From NCBI RefSeq assembly GCF_963667685.1, contig NZ_OY763930.1, forward strand, positions 2,215,501 through 2,279,500: 64,000 nt of DNA, in the 5' to 3' direction. Source of the DNA: Maridesulfovibrio sp. Lineage in GTDB: Bacteria; Desulfobacterota; Desulfovibrionia; Desulfovibrionales; Desulfovibrionaceae. Below are positions 38,500 to 47,750 of the stretch, in pieces. The stretch's first letter is position 1. Every line of letters begins with the position of its first letter. The position numbers and the translations under genes were made by a program. Below the pieces are notes generated by a model. It was given only the letters and a program-made list of their open reading frames with translations, did not search any database and was not told the origin of the DNA.

Positions 38500-38528
38500 G
38501 AGTATAGTGATCTGTTTAAATTCTTGCA
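38500..38528 (-). promoter_or_regulatory. Sigma-70 promoter of the acyl-CoA ligase gene
   Basis: On the minus strand TTGCAA (38528-38523), a 17-base spacer and TATACT (38505-38500). The -35 lies inside the palindrome CTTGCAAG, a possible operator. Confidence 0.6.
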
Positions 38529-38543
38529 AGTTTGTATATTCTA

Positions 38544-39182
38544 TCATTTCCGGGCGGATCTGGTAAAGATATCCAGTAGATAAGCGGTGAGAGCCTTATC
38601 AGCCCTTTGTCCGCATTTGGCGAAGGGGCATCCCAGCTCATAAGGGACCTCAACCGGACGCGGAGTACCGTGGTAAACCACTTCGTCACGGTCGACCACA
38701 GATTCTTTAATCAGGATCTGCATGGTGATAAAGCATGAGTCCGGCCCACTGCGTATACGTTGAATTTCGGGGGTCCACTCATCTATCAGAACTGGGTATT
38801 CATTGAAAAATGGTCCGCCAAGATAGTTGTCGTAAGCGATTCCGGTCTGCTGGGATTCTCCTGTTGCTGCCAGTTTAGCCGAAATGGAGCCAATGCGTGC
38901 TTCTATGAGGTAGTTTGCTCGGCTGTCGGGATTATACTGGTAGCCAATACCCTGCATGGCACTAATGATATTCTGCTCGATGGGAACAACTCCTGATTCG
39001 ACCTTTTGGGGCAGGCCGTTTCCTTTCAGGTCAAAGAGAACTACTTGCACATTGAATGACCCTTGAGTTGGATTGAATACTGTCATGGGAACCGTGGGTT
39101 TGGCCTCGCGTCCGGCGCAGCCGCTCGCGAGTATGAGCAGGAAAATACAAAAGAATTTTACAAGAGCGGATTTTTTTAACAT
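38544..39182 (-). CDS. Putative outer-membrane-type lipoprotein
   Basis: This is a 212-residue lipoprotein. The ATG at 39182 follows AAGGGG by 6 bases and starts the signal sequence MLKKSALVKFFCIFLLILAS with lipobox LASGC, giving a lipid-bearing Cys near residue 22. The mature part has no recognised enzyme motif; SNxxLIEARIGSISAKLAA-like text (here YLIEARIGSISAKLAATG) and a C-terminal ELGCPFAKCGQRADKALTAY with two cysteines stand out. It resembles DUF-type lipoproteins involved in envelope assembly, but the function is unknown. It lies upstream of the acyl-CoA ligase on the same strand but is separated from it by that gene's own promoter. Confidence 0.8.
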   Translation of the reverse strand: MLKKSALVKFFCIFLLILASGCAGREAKPTVPMTVFNPTQGSFNVQVVLFDLKGNGLPQKVESGVVPIEQNIISAMQGIGYQYNPDSRANYLIEARIGSISAKLAATGESQQTGIAYDNYLGGPFFNEYPVLIDEWTPEIQRIRSGPDSCFITMQILIKESVVDRDEVVYHGTPRPVEVPYELGCPFAKCGQRADKALTAYLLDIFTRSARK

Positions 39183-39411
39183 AACTACCCCTTGAGTTAG
39201 GCGAAAAGATGGTTTCAGCAGTTGTATATCAAAGCGGAGAGCCAAGCAATAACATGTCAGGACTCCTTTTATTGGATTGTGCGAGTAACAACGACCCTAG
39301 CGTTTATCGGGAAATAAGTGTATTTTGCTAGTATAGGCCGACTAGGTAGCTAGAATGCGCTTATGCTATGTCCTGATTGCTGGGCAAAGGATAGATTTCG
39401 GGGGGCACCAT

Positions 39412-40371
39412 ATGCGTGATAATGAAATTTTACTTGATGCGGGAACAAACGAGTTCGAGATTATAGAGTTTTTTATTGATGATCTCGAAGGCAGAGAAAA
39501 CGATCGAGATTACTTTGGCATAAACGTGGCCAAGGTTCTCGAAGTTGTGGAAGCTCCCGGCGGTCTGGAAGCGGGAGAGGGCGCTCCTCATCCCAGCTAT
39601 CTGGGAACCATGTCACTTCGTGATATAATTCTACCCGTGATTGATCTCGCAGTCTGGTTGGATATTGAGCGCAAAGCATCTGAAAACGAACTTATCGTCG
39701 TTACTGAGATCAATAATGTGATTACCGGGTTTCTTGTCACCGGCGTTACCCAGATTCACAGGATAGGCTGGGGAGACCTGAAGACTCCCAATAAATATAT
39801 TGCGGATATGGATACCAATTGCATTACCGGAACAGTTCATCTTGATGAACGGTTTGTATTGATGATTGATCTTGAACGTATCCTCGGCGAGCTTGATCCT
39901 GAAATGGCAGAAAGAAGTGATGGAAAGATCTATTCCGCACCGGAACAATTAAGAGCCGTACTTGTGGATGATTCTGTTTCTGTGCGAACCCTGCTCAATA
40001 AAAATTTCGAAGCCGCAAATTTTGATGTGAAAGTTTATAGCAATGGAAAGGAAGCATGGGATGCCCTGTGTGAAATGAACACCGAAGCCAAAGAAAACGG
40101 CGGCGCAATTACCGATGTTCTAGATATTGTTATCTCAGATATTGAGATGCCCCAGATGGACGGTTATACTCTGACCAAGAATATCAAGGATCATTCGGAA
40201 CTGTCCAAGCTGCCGGTAATTCTTTTTTCTTCCCTGATTACCAAGGGTTTGTACCACAAGGGAGAAGCGGTTAAAGCTGATGATCAGGTCACTAAGCCAG
40301 AATTTAATGAACTCACCGGACGGGCCATCGCTTTAATTGAAAAGTATAGAAATTCTGGGATCTCCATTTAG
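39412..40371 (+). CDS. cheV: Chemotaxis coupling protein CheV (CheW-receiver fusion)
   Basis: This is a 319-residue protein. The ATG at 39412 is chosen because the GGGGGG run lies 7 bases before it and an upstream ATG adds a non-conserved stretch. Residues 1-170 are a CheW-like domain (EIIEFFIDDLEG, YFGINVAKVLEVVE) that links receptors to CheA. Residues 185-319 are a response-regulator receiver with AVLVDDSVSVRTLL (acidic pocket), the phospho-acceptor Asp in VISDIEMPQMDGYTL (about 244) and KPEF near the end. Phosphorylated CheV tunes receptor-kinase coupling during adaptation. It is not in a chemotaxis cluster. Confidence 0.93.
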   Translation: MRDNEILLDAGTNEFEIIEFFIDDLEGRENDRDYFGINVAKVLEVVEAPGGLEAGEGAPHPSYLGTMSLRDIILPVIDLAVWLDIERKASENELIVVTEINNVITGFLVTGVTQIHRIGWGDLKTPNKYIADMDTNCITGTVHLDERFVLMIDLERILGELDPEMAERSDGKIYSAPEQLRAVLVDDSVSVRTLLNKNFEAANFDVKVYSNGKEAWDALCEMNTEAKENGGAITDVLDIVISDIEMPQMDGYTLTKNIKDHSELSKLPVILFSSLITKGLYHKGEAVKADDQVTKPEFNELTGRAIALIEKYRNSGISI

Positions 40372-40452
40372 CTCTATACCTGTTCAGCAGCGCATTTTCG
40401 AAGTTATATTGTGGGCAGGTGGATCAGTTGACATCTTATTTTTGCGGGTAGC

Positions 40453-40487
40453 AAAAAATCCCTCCAGATTTAGATCCAGAGGGATTT
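40453..40487 (-). terminator. Terminator of the small lipoprotein/gpsA unit
   Basis: On the minus strand AAATCCCTC, a 13-base loop and GAGGGATTT are followed by TTTTGC. It may also stop cheV transcription on the plus strand, though that side lacks a T run. Confidence 0.75.
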
Positions 40488-40495
40488 AGCAGCAG

Positions 40496-40774
40496 TTATT
40501 TTTTAATCCAACCGCGTTCTTTCATGCATTTCTCGAATGTTGACTCATAGGTATAGTTCTCTGAAAACTCAGCCTCATAGGTCGTTGGTTCCGGGGGCTC
40601 GCCATCAGTTTGCGCACCAACAGGAACATTCTGGTTGTCTAATTTATCGCAGAATTCGCTGTCACGCTTAAAGACTTCCTTTTCCTTGGCAGGGTCGCTG
40701 ATATCCGGGTTATGCCAGGAAGCGCATCCGCCAAGCATCATCAGGGCCGTAGTTATTAAAATGATCTTTTTCAT
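40496..40774 (-). CDS. Small lipoprotein
   Basis: This is a 92-residue protein with signal sequence MKKIILITTALMMLGGC; the lipobox LGGC places the lipidated Cys at 17. The mature part is acidic and rich in Pro, Glu and Tyr, with two further cysteines (SEFCDKLD, EKCMKERG). No family was recognised. It lies 18 bases after gpsA and shares its transcript, ending at the terminator just downstream. Confidence 0.82.
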   Translation of the reverse strand: MKKIILITTALMMLGGCASWHNPDISDPAKEKEVFKRDSEFCDKLDNQNVPVGAQTDGEPPEPTTYEAEFSENYTYESTFEKCMKERGWIKK

Positions 40775-40792
40775 TCAGAACTCCTCTAAAAA

Positions 40793-41782
40793 TTATTCCG
40801 CCTTGAGGTCACGGTTCATAAGGTCGCAAACCGCAGTCGCAGGGTCTTTGTCTTCATACAGTATTTTGTAGACCTGTTCGGTTATGGGCAGTTCCACACC
40901 TAGTTTCTGAGCCAGAAAGTGAACTGATTCAGTTGTTTTAACACCTTCGGCCACCATGCGCATTTTCAGTATTTCACTGAGTTTTAATCCCTGCCCCAGC
41001 TTAAGTCCCACCTGCCTGTTACGGGAAAGATCCCCGGTGCAGGTCAAAACAAGGTCTCCCATGCCTGAAAGACCCATGAAGGTGGACGGTTGTGCCCCCA
41101 TGGCTTCCCCCAGTCTGCTCATTTCGGCAATACCACGTGTGATCAGGGCTGCCCGGGTATTATGCCCGAATTTCAAACCGTCGGCCATACCTGCGGCAAT
41201 GGCCATAATATTTTTGATAGCACCGCCGATCTCTACTCCCCGGTAATCAGGGTTGGTGTAGATTCTCAAATATGATGTAGAGAAAAGTTCTTGAACTTCA
41301 GCGGCAAGTTTATCGTCTTCACAGCCAAGCACGATGGATGTGGGTAATTCCGAGCTGAGCTCATATGCGAAAGTGGGTCCGGAAAGGTGTGCGAATCTTG
41401 GATTTAAGCCGTCCAGGGCTTCATTGACTACCTGAGACATTGGAGCACCTGATTTAAGCTCGATGCCTTTGCTGGCGCATATTACCGCAGGATTCTGCGG
41501 GAAAAACTGCTTCATTTCAATCAGTGCGCTTCGCAGGAACTGGCTGGGCACGACAAGAATATAATAGTCTGCGCCGGTAATCACTTTCCCGGCATCACTG
41601 CTGGTTTTTAGATTTTCGGAAAGTTTGAAATCAGGCAGAAATACGCTGTTGTATCCGGTGCTGTTTATCTCATCACTAAGTTCTTTTTCACGGACCCAGA
41701 GGTGGGTATCAAGTCCTTTTTTGGCAAGGGTGTTTGCAAGGGTGGTTCCCCATGCTCCAGCTCCGATTACTGCAATTTTCAT
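40793..41782 (-). CDS. gpsA: NAD(P)-dependent glycerol-3-phosphate dehydrogenase
   Basis: This is a 329-residue cytosolic enzyme making sn-glycerol-3-phosphate from DHAP for phospholipid synthesis. N-terminal nucleotide-binding loop: AVIGAGAWGTTLANTLA (about 3-19). Further family motifs are ASKGIELKSG, LSGPTFAYEL (about 133-142), GGAIKNIMAIAAGMADGLKF with the catalytic Lys (about 185-204) and FMGLSGMGDLVLTCTGDLSRN. AAGGAGATTTATAA precedes the ATG. It is followed by the small lipoprotein. Confidence 0.96.
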   Translation of the reverse strand: MKIAVIGAGAWGTTLANTLAKKGLDTHLWVREKELSDEINSTGYNSVFLPDFKLSENLKTSSDAGKVITGADYYILVVPSQFLRSALIEMKQFFPQNPAVICASKGIELKSGAPMSQVVNEALDGLNPRFAHLSGPTFAYELSSELPTSIVLGCEDDKLAAEVQELFSTSYLRIYTNPDYRGVEIGGAIKNIMAIAAGMADGLKFGHNTRAALITRGIAEMSRLGEAMGAQPSTFMGLSGMGDLVLTCTGDLSRNRQVGLKLGQGLKLSEILKMRMVAEGVKTTESVHFLAQKLGVELPITEQVYKILYEDKDPATAVCDLMNRDLKAE

Positions 41783-41892
41783 TTATAAATCTCCTTGGAA
41801 ATACTATTCAGCGTGAGTCTAAGATCGTACCGAAGTTACATCCCGTGGAAAATTTTAGCAACCTGTTCAAAAATGAAAGGGGGTTAGCGATA

Positions 41893-41955
41893 ATGAAAAA
41901 GAAAAATTGCATGGATGGTTGGACCTGTATATTCTTATGTTGGTTTAAGAATTAA
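41893..41955 (+). CDS. Possible 20-residue cysteine-bearing peptide
   Basis: The ATG follows AAAGGGGG by 9 bases and encodes MKKKNCMDGWTCIFLCWFKN: three Lys, three Cys and a hydrophobic end. It stops 15 bases before the LpdD-like gene and could be a leader peptide or a chance frame. Confidence 0.22.
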   Translation: MKKKNCMDGWTCIFLCWFKN

Positions 41956-41970
41956 ATGTGAGGAAGGCCC

Positions 41971-42345
41971 ATGTTTTGTATTGAAAAAACAACTGCACGC
42001 TTCAAGTTAAAGCTGGCAATTGAGAAAATGGGAAAAGATTTGAATGTCAGTCTTCACGGAGGAGATGCCGCTCACATCGGTGCAGTGGCGCTTGCCGTAC
42101 CCCATGCAGGGTTGCGCGAGTCTGGCAAAACAGATGTTTCGGTATCTGTGCTCGCAGTTACAGGGCACAAAGAGGATGAGCTGGCCCGTAAGTTTGCTTA
42201 TACTCTGGCTAGTGCATTCCGGTGCATTGTCTCAGTGTCCTGCGGAATTCATCTTGAAAATGCTACGAAACAAGAGATCGTCGAGGTCCTGAAGATTGCG
42301 GACCTGTTGTTAGATCAGGCTTTGCAGGAGCTTGCTCAGCTGTAA
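41971..42345 (+). CDS. LpdD-like (prenylated-flavin chaperone-like) domain protein
   Basis: This is a 124-residue protein beginning after GAGGAAGG. The block SLHGGDAAHIGAVALAVPHA (about 28-47) and the later VSVLAVTGHKEDELARKFAYT match my memory of small proteins that accompany UbiD-type decarboxylases (LpdD), sometimes annotated as amino-acid decarboxylase. In those systems the protein is thought to help load or mature prenylated FMN. No ubiD or ubiX homologue is in the window, so here the protein either acts on a distant partner or has another role. The family call rests on recognition of one motif. Confidence 0.55.
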   Translation: MFCIEKTTARFKLKLAIEKMGKDLNVSLHGGDAAHIGAVALAVPHAGLRESGKTDVSVSVLAVTGHKEDELARKFAYTLASAFRCIVSVSCGIHLENATKQEIVEVLKIADLLLDQALQELAQL

Positions 42346-42460
42346 GGTTATTTGGGTGACCTTAAAACTGGCAAATCTAAAGTGGAGCGAAGGCTCTTCC
42401 CGGTGGGCTGAGTATGAGAATGCGGATTTAAATATTTTCCGGGAGCGATCTCCCAAAAGA

Positions 42461-42492
42461 AAAGGCCCGGAAGCACAAGCTTCCGGGCCTTT
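42461..42492 (-). terminator. Terminator of groESL
   Basis: GGCCCGGAAGC, a short loop and GCTTCCGGGCC lie 22 bases after the groL stop, followed on the minus strand by TTTTCTTTT. It may also stop the converging plus-strand gene. Confidence 0.88.
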
Positions 42493-42513
42493 AAATTTAT
42501 CTGAGATTCAGAA

Positions 42514-44145
<1,632 letters not shown>

Positions 44146-44148
44146 CTA

Positions 44149-44421
44149 TTATTCGACGATTGCGAGAATTTCGTCTTCGCGCATGATGATGAATTCGTCA
44201 GCGTCGATTTTCAGTTCATTGCCAGCATATTTGGCGAAAAGAACTACATCACCGGCTTTAACGGTCATGGGATTGTTGTCTTTACCGGGACCAGCTGCAA
44301 CAACTTCACCTTTCATGGGCTTTTCTTTTGCGGAATCGGGGATGATGATGCCGCTGGCGGTCTTCTGCTCGGTTTCTACACGCTTGATGAGTACGCGATC
44401 CTGTAAAGGCTTGAGATTCAT
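44149..44421 (-). CDS. groS: Co-chaperonin GroES
   Basis: This is a 90-residue lid of the GroEL chamber. The ATG at 44421 follows CTGGAGGAACT and starts [14 protein letters not shown], the normal family N-terminus; a longer frame upstream is not used. The mobile loop is [19 protein letters not shown] (about 17-35) and the roof segment is AGPGKDNNP. It lies 48 bases upstream of groL. No CIRCE operator is present upstream; instead a TGACATA/TATGTCA dyad overlaps the promoter. Confidence 0.98.
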   Translation of the reverse strand: MNLKPLQDRVLIKRVETEQKTASGIIIPDSAKEKPMKGEVVAAGPGKDNNPMTVKAGDVVLFAKYAGNELKIDADEFIIMREDEILAIVE

Positions 44422-44542
44422 AGTTCCTCCAGAATAAATAAACTTTTTTAGATAAGATAAGTAATCCGCGTGATTATGGCGGATCATACTTTTAAATTTC
44501 AAAGCCTGCATATCTCAGCAGGCCGGAGACTTCCGTAGAAGC

Positions 44543-44576
44543 TGACATAAATTAAGACAGTCTGCGCATATGTCAA
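44543..44576 (-). promoter_or_regulatory. groESL promoter with overlapping dyad
   Basis: The minus strand reads TTGACA at 44576-44571, and about 17 bases on an AT-rich -10 (AATTTA, or ATTTAT one base further on). TGACATA (44543-44549) and TATGTCA (44569-44575) form a 7-bp inverted repeat around the spacer. TTGACATATG at the -35 recurs exactly in the divergent hup promoter. Confidence 0.45.
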
Positions 44577-44672
44577 CACCGGAGATTAAAAAAAAAATGT
44601 CCTTTTTTGCGAGTATTTTTTTATCCGGAGTCCATAAATTTGTGAACATAATTGATTTGAGGCTTTATTCGC

Positions 44673-44701
44673 TTGACATATGTCCGCTATTCCTTGTAAT
44701 T
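44673..44701 (+). promoter_or_regulatory. Candidate promoter of the HU gene
   Basis: TTGACA, a 17-base spacer and GTAATT. The -35 forms part of the palindrome GACATATGTC (44675-44684). The leader would be about 195 bases. Confidence 0.45.
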
Positions 44702-44902
44702 CGCCCGTTCCGCCCTTTCAGCGCAGCCCGGCACCTGTTAGGTGGGACATTATCATCGTGTTGATTTATTGCCTAAATAATGTCTCCAAAGTTAAGATTT
44801 GCTTTTCACTATGGCTTTTTCCAGCTTTCTGGTGTAGTGGGCTTTAAGGGGTACGGACATCCGCCGCCAGAGCGCGGAAAAAATACTTTGAAGGAGTTAA
44901 TT

Positions 44903-45175
44903 ATGAGTAAAACTGTTCTTGTTAAGAAAATCCGGGAAAAACTGGAACTGAGTGCAAAAGATGCATCCGCCGCTCTTGAAGGCGTTCTCAGTGCTATCGA
45001 AGACGGCCTTAAAGAAGAAGGTAATGTTACCCTTACAGGTTTTGGTACATTCAAGACCGTAGAACGCTCCGCACGCACCGGACGCAATCCCCAGACTGGC
45101 GAAGCAATCCAGATTCCCGCTTCCCGTGGCGTAAAATTTACCCCCGGAAAATTTCTTAAGGACGCAGTTAAATAA
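44903..45175 (+). CDS. HU/IHF-family DNA-binding protein
   Basis: This is a 90-residue nucleoid protein. The ATG at 44903 follows GAAGGAG and yields the normal length. Helical N-terminal half (VLVKKIREKLELSAKDASAA), then GNVTLTGFGTFKTVERSART (about 42-61) and the DNA-bending arm GRNPQTGEAIQIPASRGVKF with the intercalating Pro (about 62-81). It bends and compacts DNA as a dimer. It cannot be assigned firmly to HU or IHF from sequence alone; HU is more likely. Confidence 0.95.
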   Translation: MSKTVLVKKIREKLELSAKDASAALEGVLSAIEDGLKEEGNVTLTGFGTFKTVERSARTGRNPQTGEAIQIPASRGVKFTPGKFLKDAVK

Positions 45176-45197
45176 TTCTGGTTCAGACGAAGTTTTA

Positions 45198-45235
45198 AAA
45201 GCCGTTTCCGGGTAACTCCGGAAACGGCTTTTTTT
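45198..45235 (+). terminator. Terminator of the HU gene
   Basis: AAAGCCGTTTCCG, an 8-base loop and CGGAAACGGCTTT, followed by a T run, 22 bases after the stop. Confidence 0.93.
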
Positions 45236-45369
45236 ATGTGTACAATAATTAAATATGCCCATAGCCTTCCTCCCTGACCCGTTACGCCGCTGACTGATTA
45301 ACGGTCATAAAAAGTTGGGCGCAGGACCGAGAACACCTATCAGGGTCATATGCTTTGGGAGTAAATAGT

Positions 45370-46740
45370 ATGAAAAGTTTATGGAGCGAGCCCTTCGGGT
45401 ATAAGCATGTTTTGAATATAAGCATGCCCCTTGCAGTGAGCATGGCTTCCACCACTATAATGCAGGTAACTGACCGGATTTTTCTCGGTCATTACTCAAT
45501 GGAAGCTATTGCTGCTGCATTGCCTGCCGGAATCCTTTCATTCCTGTTCATCTCCTTCTTTATGGGAGTGGCCAGTTATATTAATGTATTCATCGCCCAG
45601 TATACTGGAGCAGCTAAACCGGAGCGGGTTGCCTCCAGCCTGTGGCAGGGCATTTATTTTTCCATCGGTTCATGGCTGATACTTGTTGTCATGGGGTTCT
45701 GGCTGACTCCTCTGCTAAAGAGCGGAGGACATCCACCGGAGGTGCTTGTGTTGGAAATTCAGTACTTCCGTATCCTCATGCTTGGGGCAGGGTTGCCCGT
45801 GCTGGATACTGCGCTTTCGGGATTCTTTGCCGGGCGAGGTCTGACCCGTACTGTCATGGTGGTTAATATGATTGGTGCTGCGGTTAATATCCCTCTTGAT
45901 TACGCCTTAATCAACGGAATCTGGATCTTTCCGGAACTGGGGATTCGCGGGGCGGGTATTGCAACCATTTCAGCTATGGCAGTGATTGTATCAATTTATA
46001 TTCCGCTGATTTTCAACAGCGAAAATGAAAAAAAATTTAGAATTCGGAGTAATTTTCATTTTGAACCAGTGCTTTTCAAGCGCTTTATCAAGTTTGGAAT
46101 GTCCAACGGCGTGCAGTTTTTTCTCGATATTTTTGCAATCACTTTTTTTGTCTATATGGTTGGTCGATTGGGAACTGTTATTCTGGCAGCCAGTAATATT
46201 GTGCTTTCCATTGACGGGGTTTCTTTTTTTCCGGCCTATGGAATTGCAGTCGGTGTCAGCACATTAGTGGGGCAGGCCATCGGTCAGGGACGGCCTGATT
46301 ACGCACGGCGGGCAACCAAGTGCGCTTTCCATATTACTACCATCTGGATGCTGTTTATGGGCATTATCTATCTGGTCATACCTGAAGTGCTTCTTGACCT
46401 GTTTCGCCCGGACAACATAACCGACATTCAGTTCATGGACTTACTTGATTATGGTACACACTTCCTGCTTTTTACCGCAGCCTATATCCTATTTGACGGA
46501 ATGGCGCTGGTTTATTCCGGGGCTTTAAAGGGAGCCGGAGATATAGTGTTCGTAATGAAAAGTGTAGGACTCTGCTGCGTAGTAGTCATGGTTATTCCCT
46601 GCTATGTAGGCGTAGAGATTTATCCTTCCGGTCCCTATTTTTTGTGGTCGATATTCACGCTGTATGTGATTATTTTGAGCGCCGCCTTTTATTACCGTTT
46701 CAGAACCGGGAAATGGGAATCCATGAAGGTCATCGAATAA
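45370..46740 (+). CDS. MATE family efflux transporter
   Basis: This is a 456-residue exporter with 12 hydrophobic helices in two similar halves. The ATG at 45370 follows GGGAGTAAATAGT. The N-terminal motif MASTTIMQVTDRIFLGHYSM (about 21-40) is the family signature; VSTLVGQAIGQGRPDYARRA (about 298-317) is its counterpart in the second half. Such proteins expel cationic drugs or organic molecules using Na+ or H+. It shares a bidirectional terminator with cbiM downstream. The substrate is unknown. Confidence 0.92.
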   Translation: MKSLWSEPFGYKHVLNISMPLAVSMASTTIMQVTDRIFLGHYSMEAIAAALPAGILSFLFISFFMGVASYINVFIAQYTGAAKPERVASSLWQGIYFSIGSWLILVVMGFWLTPLLKSGGHPPEVLVLEIQYFRILMLGAGLPVLDTALSGFFAGRGLTRTVMVVNMIGAAVNIPLDYALINGIWIFPELGIRGAGIATISAMAVIVSIYIPLIFNSENEKKFRIRSNFHFEPVLFKRFIKFGMSNGVQFFLDIFAITFFVYMVGRLGTVILAASNIVLSIDGVSFFPAYGIAVGVSTLVGQAIGQGRPDYARRATKCAFHITTIWMLFMGIIYLVIPEVLLDLFRPDNITDIQFMDLLDYGTHFLLFTAAYILFDGMALVYSGALKGAGDIVFVMKSVGLCCVVVMVIPCYVGVEIYPSGPYFLWSIFTLYVIILSAAFYYRFRTGKWESMKVIE

Positions 46741-46741
46741 A

Positions 46742-46776
46742 AAAAAGCCGGGTGAAGAAATCAACCCGGCTTTTTT
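46742..46776. terminator. Bidirectional terminator between MATE and cbiM genes
   Basis: AAAAAAGCCGGGT, a short loop and its complement, then TTTTTT; it works for both converging genes. Confidence 0.92.
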
Positions 46777-46791
46777 AATGCGGAGTAGGTA

Positions 46792-47400
46792 TCAGGTGTC
46801 TTGCGTTGCAAGCAGCATTTCAGGTCGTACTTTTTGCAGAAAGCCATAAGCAGATGCACATATGAAACCTTCAATAATCATGATGGGGATGTGTCCGTAA
46901 ACAATCATCTGAGCTGCAGAAATAAAGCTTTCATCTGTGAATGAAAGGGCCAGAGCGGTCAGGATTGCAGAAAAAGCGACTGATAAGGAACCGCAAAGAA
47001 AGGCTCCTATGCTCATGTTCAGAGCATTTTTGTTAAGCATCGGCCGGAACATGTACTGGCATGCCACAGCCGGAAGGGCCATGGTCGCGGTATTAACACC
47101 AATAACTGTCAGCCCGCCATATTGGAAAAGTACAGCCTGTAAAAGCAGACCGGTCAGGATGGCCGGAAATGCTGCCCAGCCGAGCAATAGCCCCATAAGT
47201 CCGCTCATAATCAAGTGCGCACTTGAAGGACCTATTGGGATATGAATCAGCGAAGCAACGAAAAAAACTGAAGACAGAAGGGCGACGGAAATGAGCTTTT
47301 CCGAGTCCATTTTTTTTAGACCGATGATGGTTCCTGTTGCCGTTACAACTGCTCCCGTTATAAGTACGGGCAGGGAGAGAACTCCTTCAGATATGTGCAT
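46792..47400 (-). CDS. cbiM: CbiM-type cobalt (or nickel) ECF transporter S component
   Basis: This is a 202-residue membrane protein with about 6-7 helices. The N-terminus MHISEGVLSLPVLITG carries the metal-coordinating Met-His (residues 1-2) that marks CbiM/NikM. SLIHIPIGPSSAHLIMSGLMG (about 50-70) and GHIPIMIIEGFICASAYGFL are further family blocks. CbiM normally works with CbiN, CbiQ and the ATPase CbiO; none is adjacent, so the energising module must be elsewhere or the protein works alone. Cobalt fits the corrinoid needs of sulfate reducers. A dyad overlaps its promoter. Confidence 0.9.
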   Translation of the reverse strand: MHISEGVLSLPVLITGAVVTATGTIIGLKKMDSEKLISVALLSSVFFVASLIHIPIGPSSAHLIMSGLMGLLLGWAAFPAILTGLLLQAVLFQYGGLTVIGVNTATMALPAVACQYMFRPMLNKNALNMSIGAFLCGSLSVAFSAILTALALSFTDESFISAAQMIVYGHIPIMIIEGFICASAYGFLQKVRPEMLLATQDT

Positions 47401-47437
47401 TCGTTTGTTCCTACTTTTTCATTTTTAGGGATTTGTC

Positions 47438-47463
47438 TGCATACTTTTTTAGAAAGTATAGCA
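47438..47463. promoter_or_regulatory. Operator-like dyad over the cbiM -10 region
   Basis: TGCATACTTT and AAAGTATAGCA form a nearly perfect inverted repeat with about 5 bases between the arms. It overlaps TATACT (47460-47455, minus strand) in the cbiM promoter; the -35 TTGACA is at 47481-47476. A metal-responsive repressor could bind here. It does not match the E. coli NikR site. Confidence 0.4.
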
Positions 47464-47593
47464 CCCAAACCGGAGTGTCAAGCAAGCCCAAAAAATGGAA
47501 ACCTACGGTGAAGGGCATGGAAACGGCTTCTTCAGATTGGCTATAGTGCACTGTTTTTTGTGATTTTTTGTTGTTTAAGGGGGCAGCTCAATC

Positions 47594-47737
47594 TTGTACG
47601 GAAATCCTCTTCAATCCATCAATTATATGCGGGAACAGTTCTTTGAGTTGCGCTTAATAATACTGATTCTGAAATCAAGAGATAGTGAGGTCCTGCCTAC
47701 CAAGGACTTCGGGCACAATATCTGGCGTTTTGCCTAG
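47594..47737 (+). CDS. Candidate 47-residue protein
   Basis: A TTG start preceded by AAGGGGG (9-base spacing) opens a frame of 47 residues (MYGNPLQSINYMREQFFELR, then LIILILKSRD and a C-terminal DFGHNIWRFA). A terminator-like stem begins inside the last codons, at 47717. No family was recognised. It could be a true small gene or the tail of a decayed one. Confidence 0.3.
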   Translation: MYGNPLQSINYMREQFFELRLIILILKSRDSEVLPTKDFGHNIWRFA

Positions 47738-47750
47738 ATATTAATTTTTG
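47717..47750 (+). terminator. Terminator-like hairpin after the 47-residue frame
   Basis: AATATCTGGC, a 4-base loop and GCC-T-AGATATT (one bulge), then AATTTTTG. It implies that something is transcribed rightward across 47.5-47.7 kb. Confidence 0.5.

Larger units (their letters stand above)
44422..44902. other. 481-base divergent region between groES and the HU gene
   Basis: This region holds the two opposed promoters that share TTGACATATG, and then a leader of about 195 bases for the HU gene with small GC-rich hairpins (for example around 44860-44880). No gene was found. Confidence 0.5.

Noticed and set aside
38363-38500. GEMM-type c-di-GMP riboswitch before the acyl-CoA ligase, suggested by GGGGACGAAAGCC
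   Set aside because: The conserved GCAAAGCC-type core and the second receptor stem are missing; only a short resemblance remains.
44422-44760. CIRCE (HrcA) operator expected upstream of groES
   Set aside because: TTAGCACTC-N9-GAGTGCTAA or a near form was looked for on both strands and is not present; only the TGACATA dyad was found.
47401-47600. Cobalamin riboswitch upstream of cbiM
   Set aside because: No B12-box or related core was visible; the leader is short with only a dyad at the promoter.
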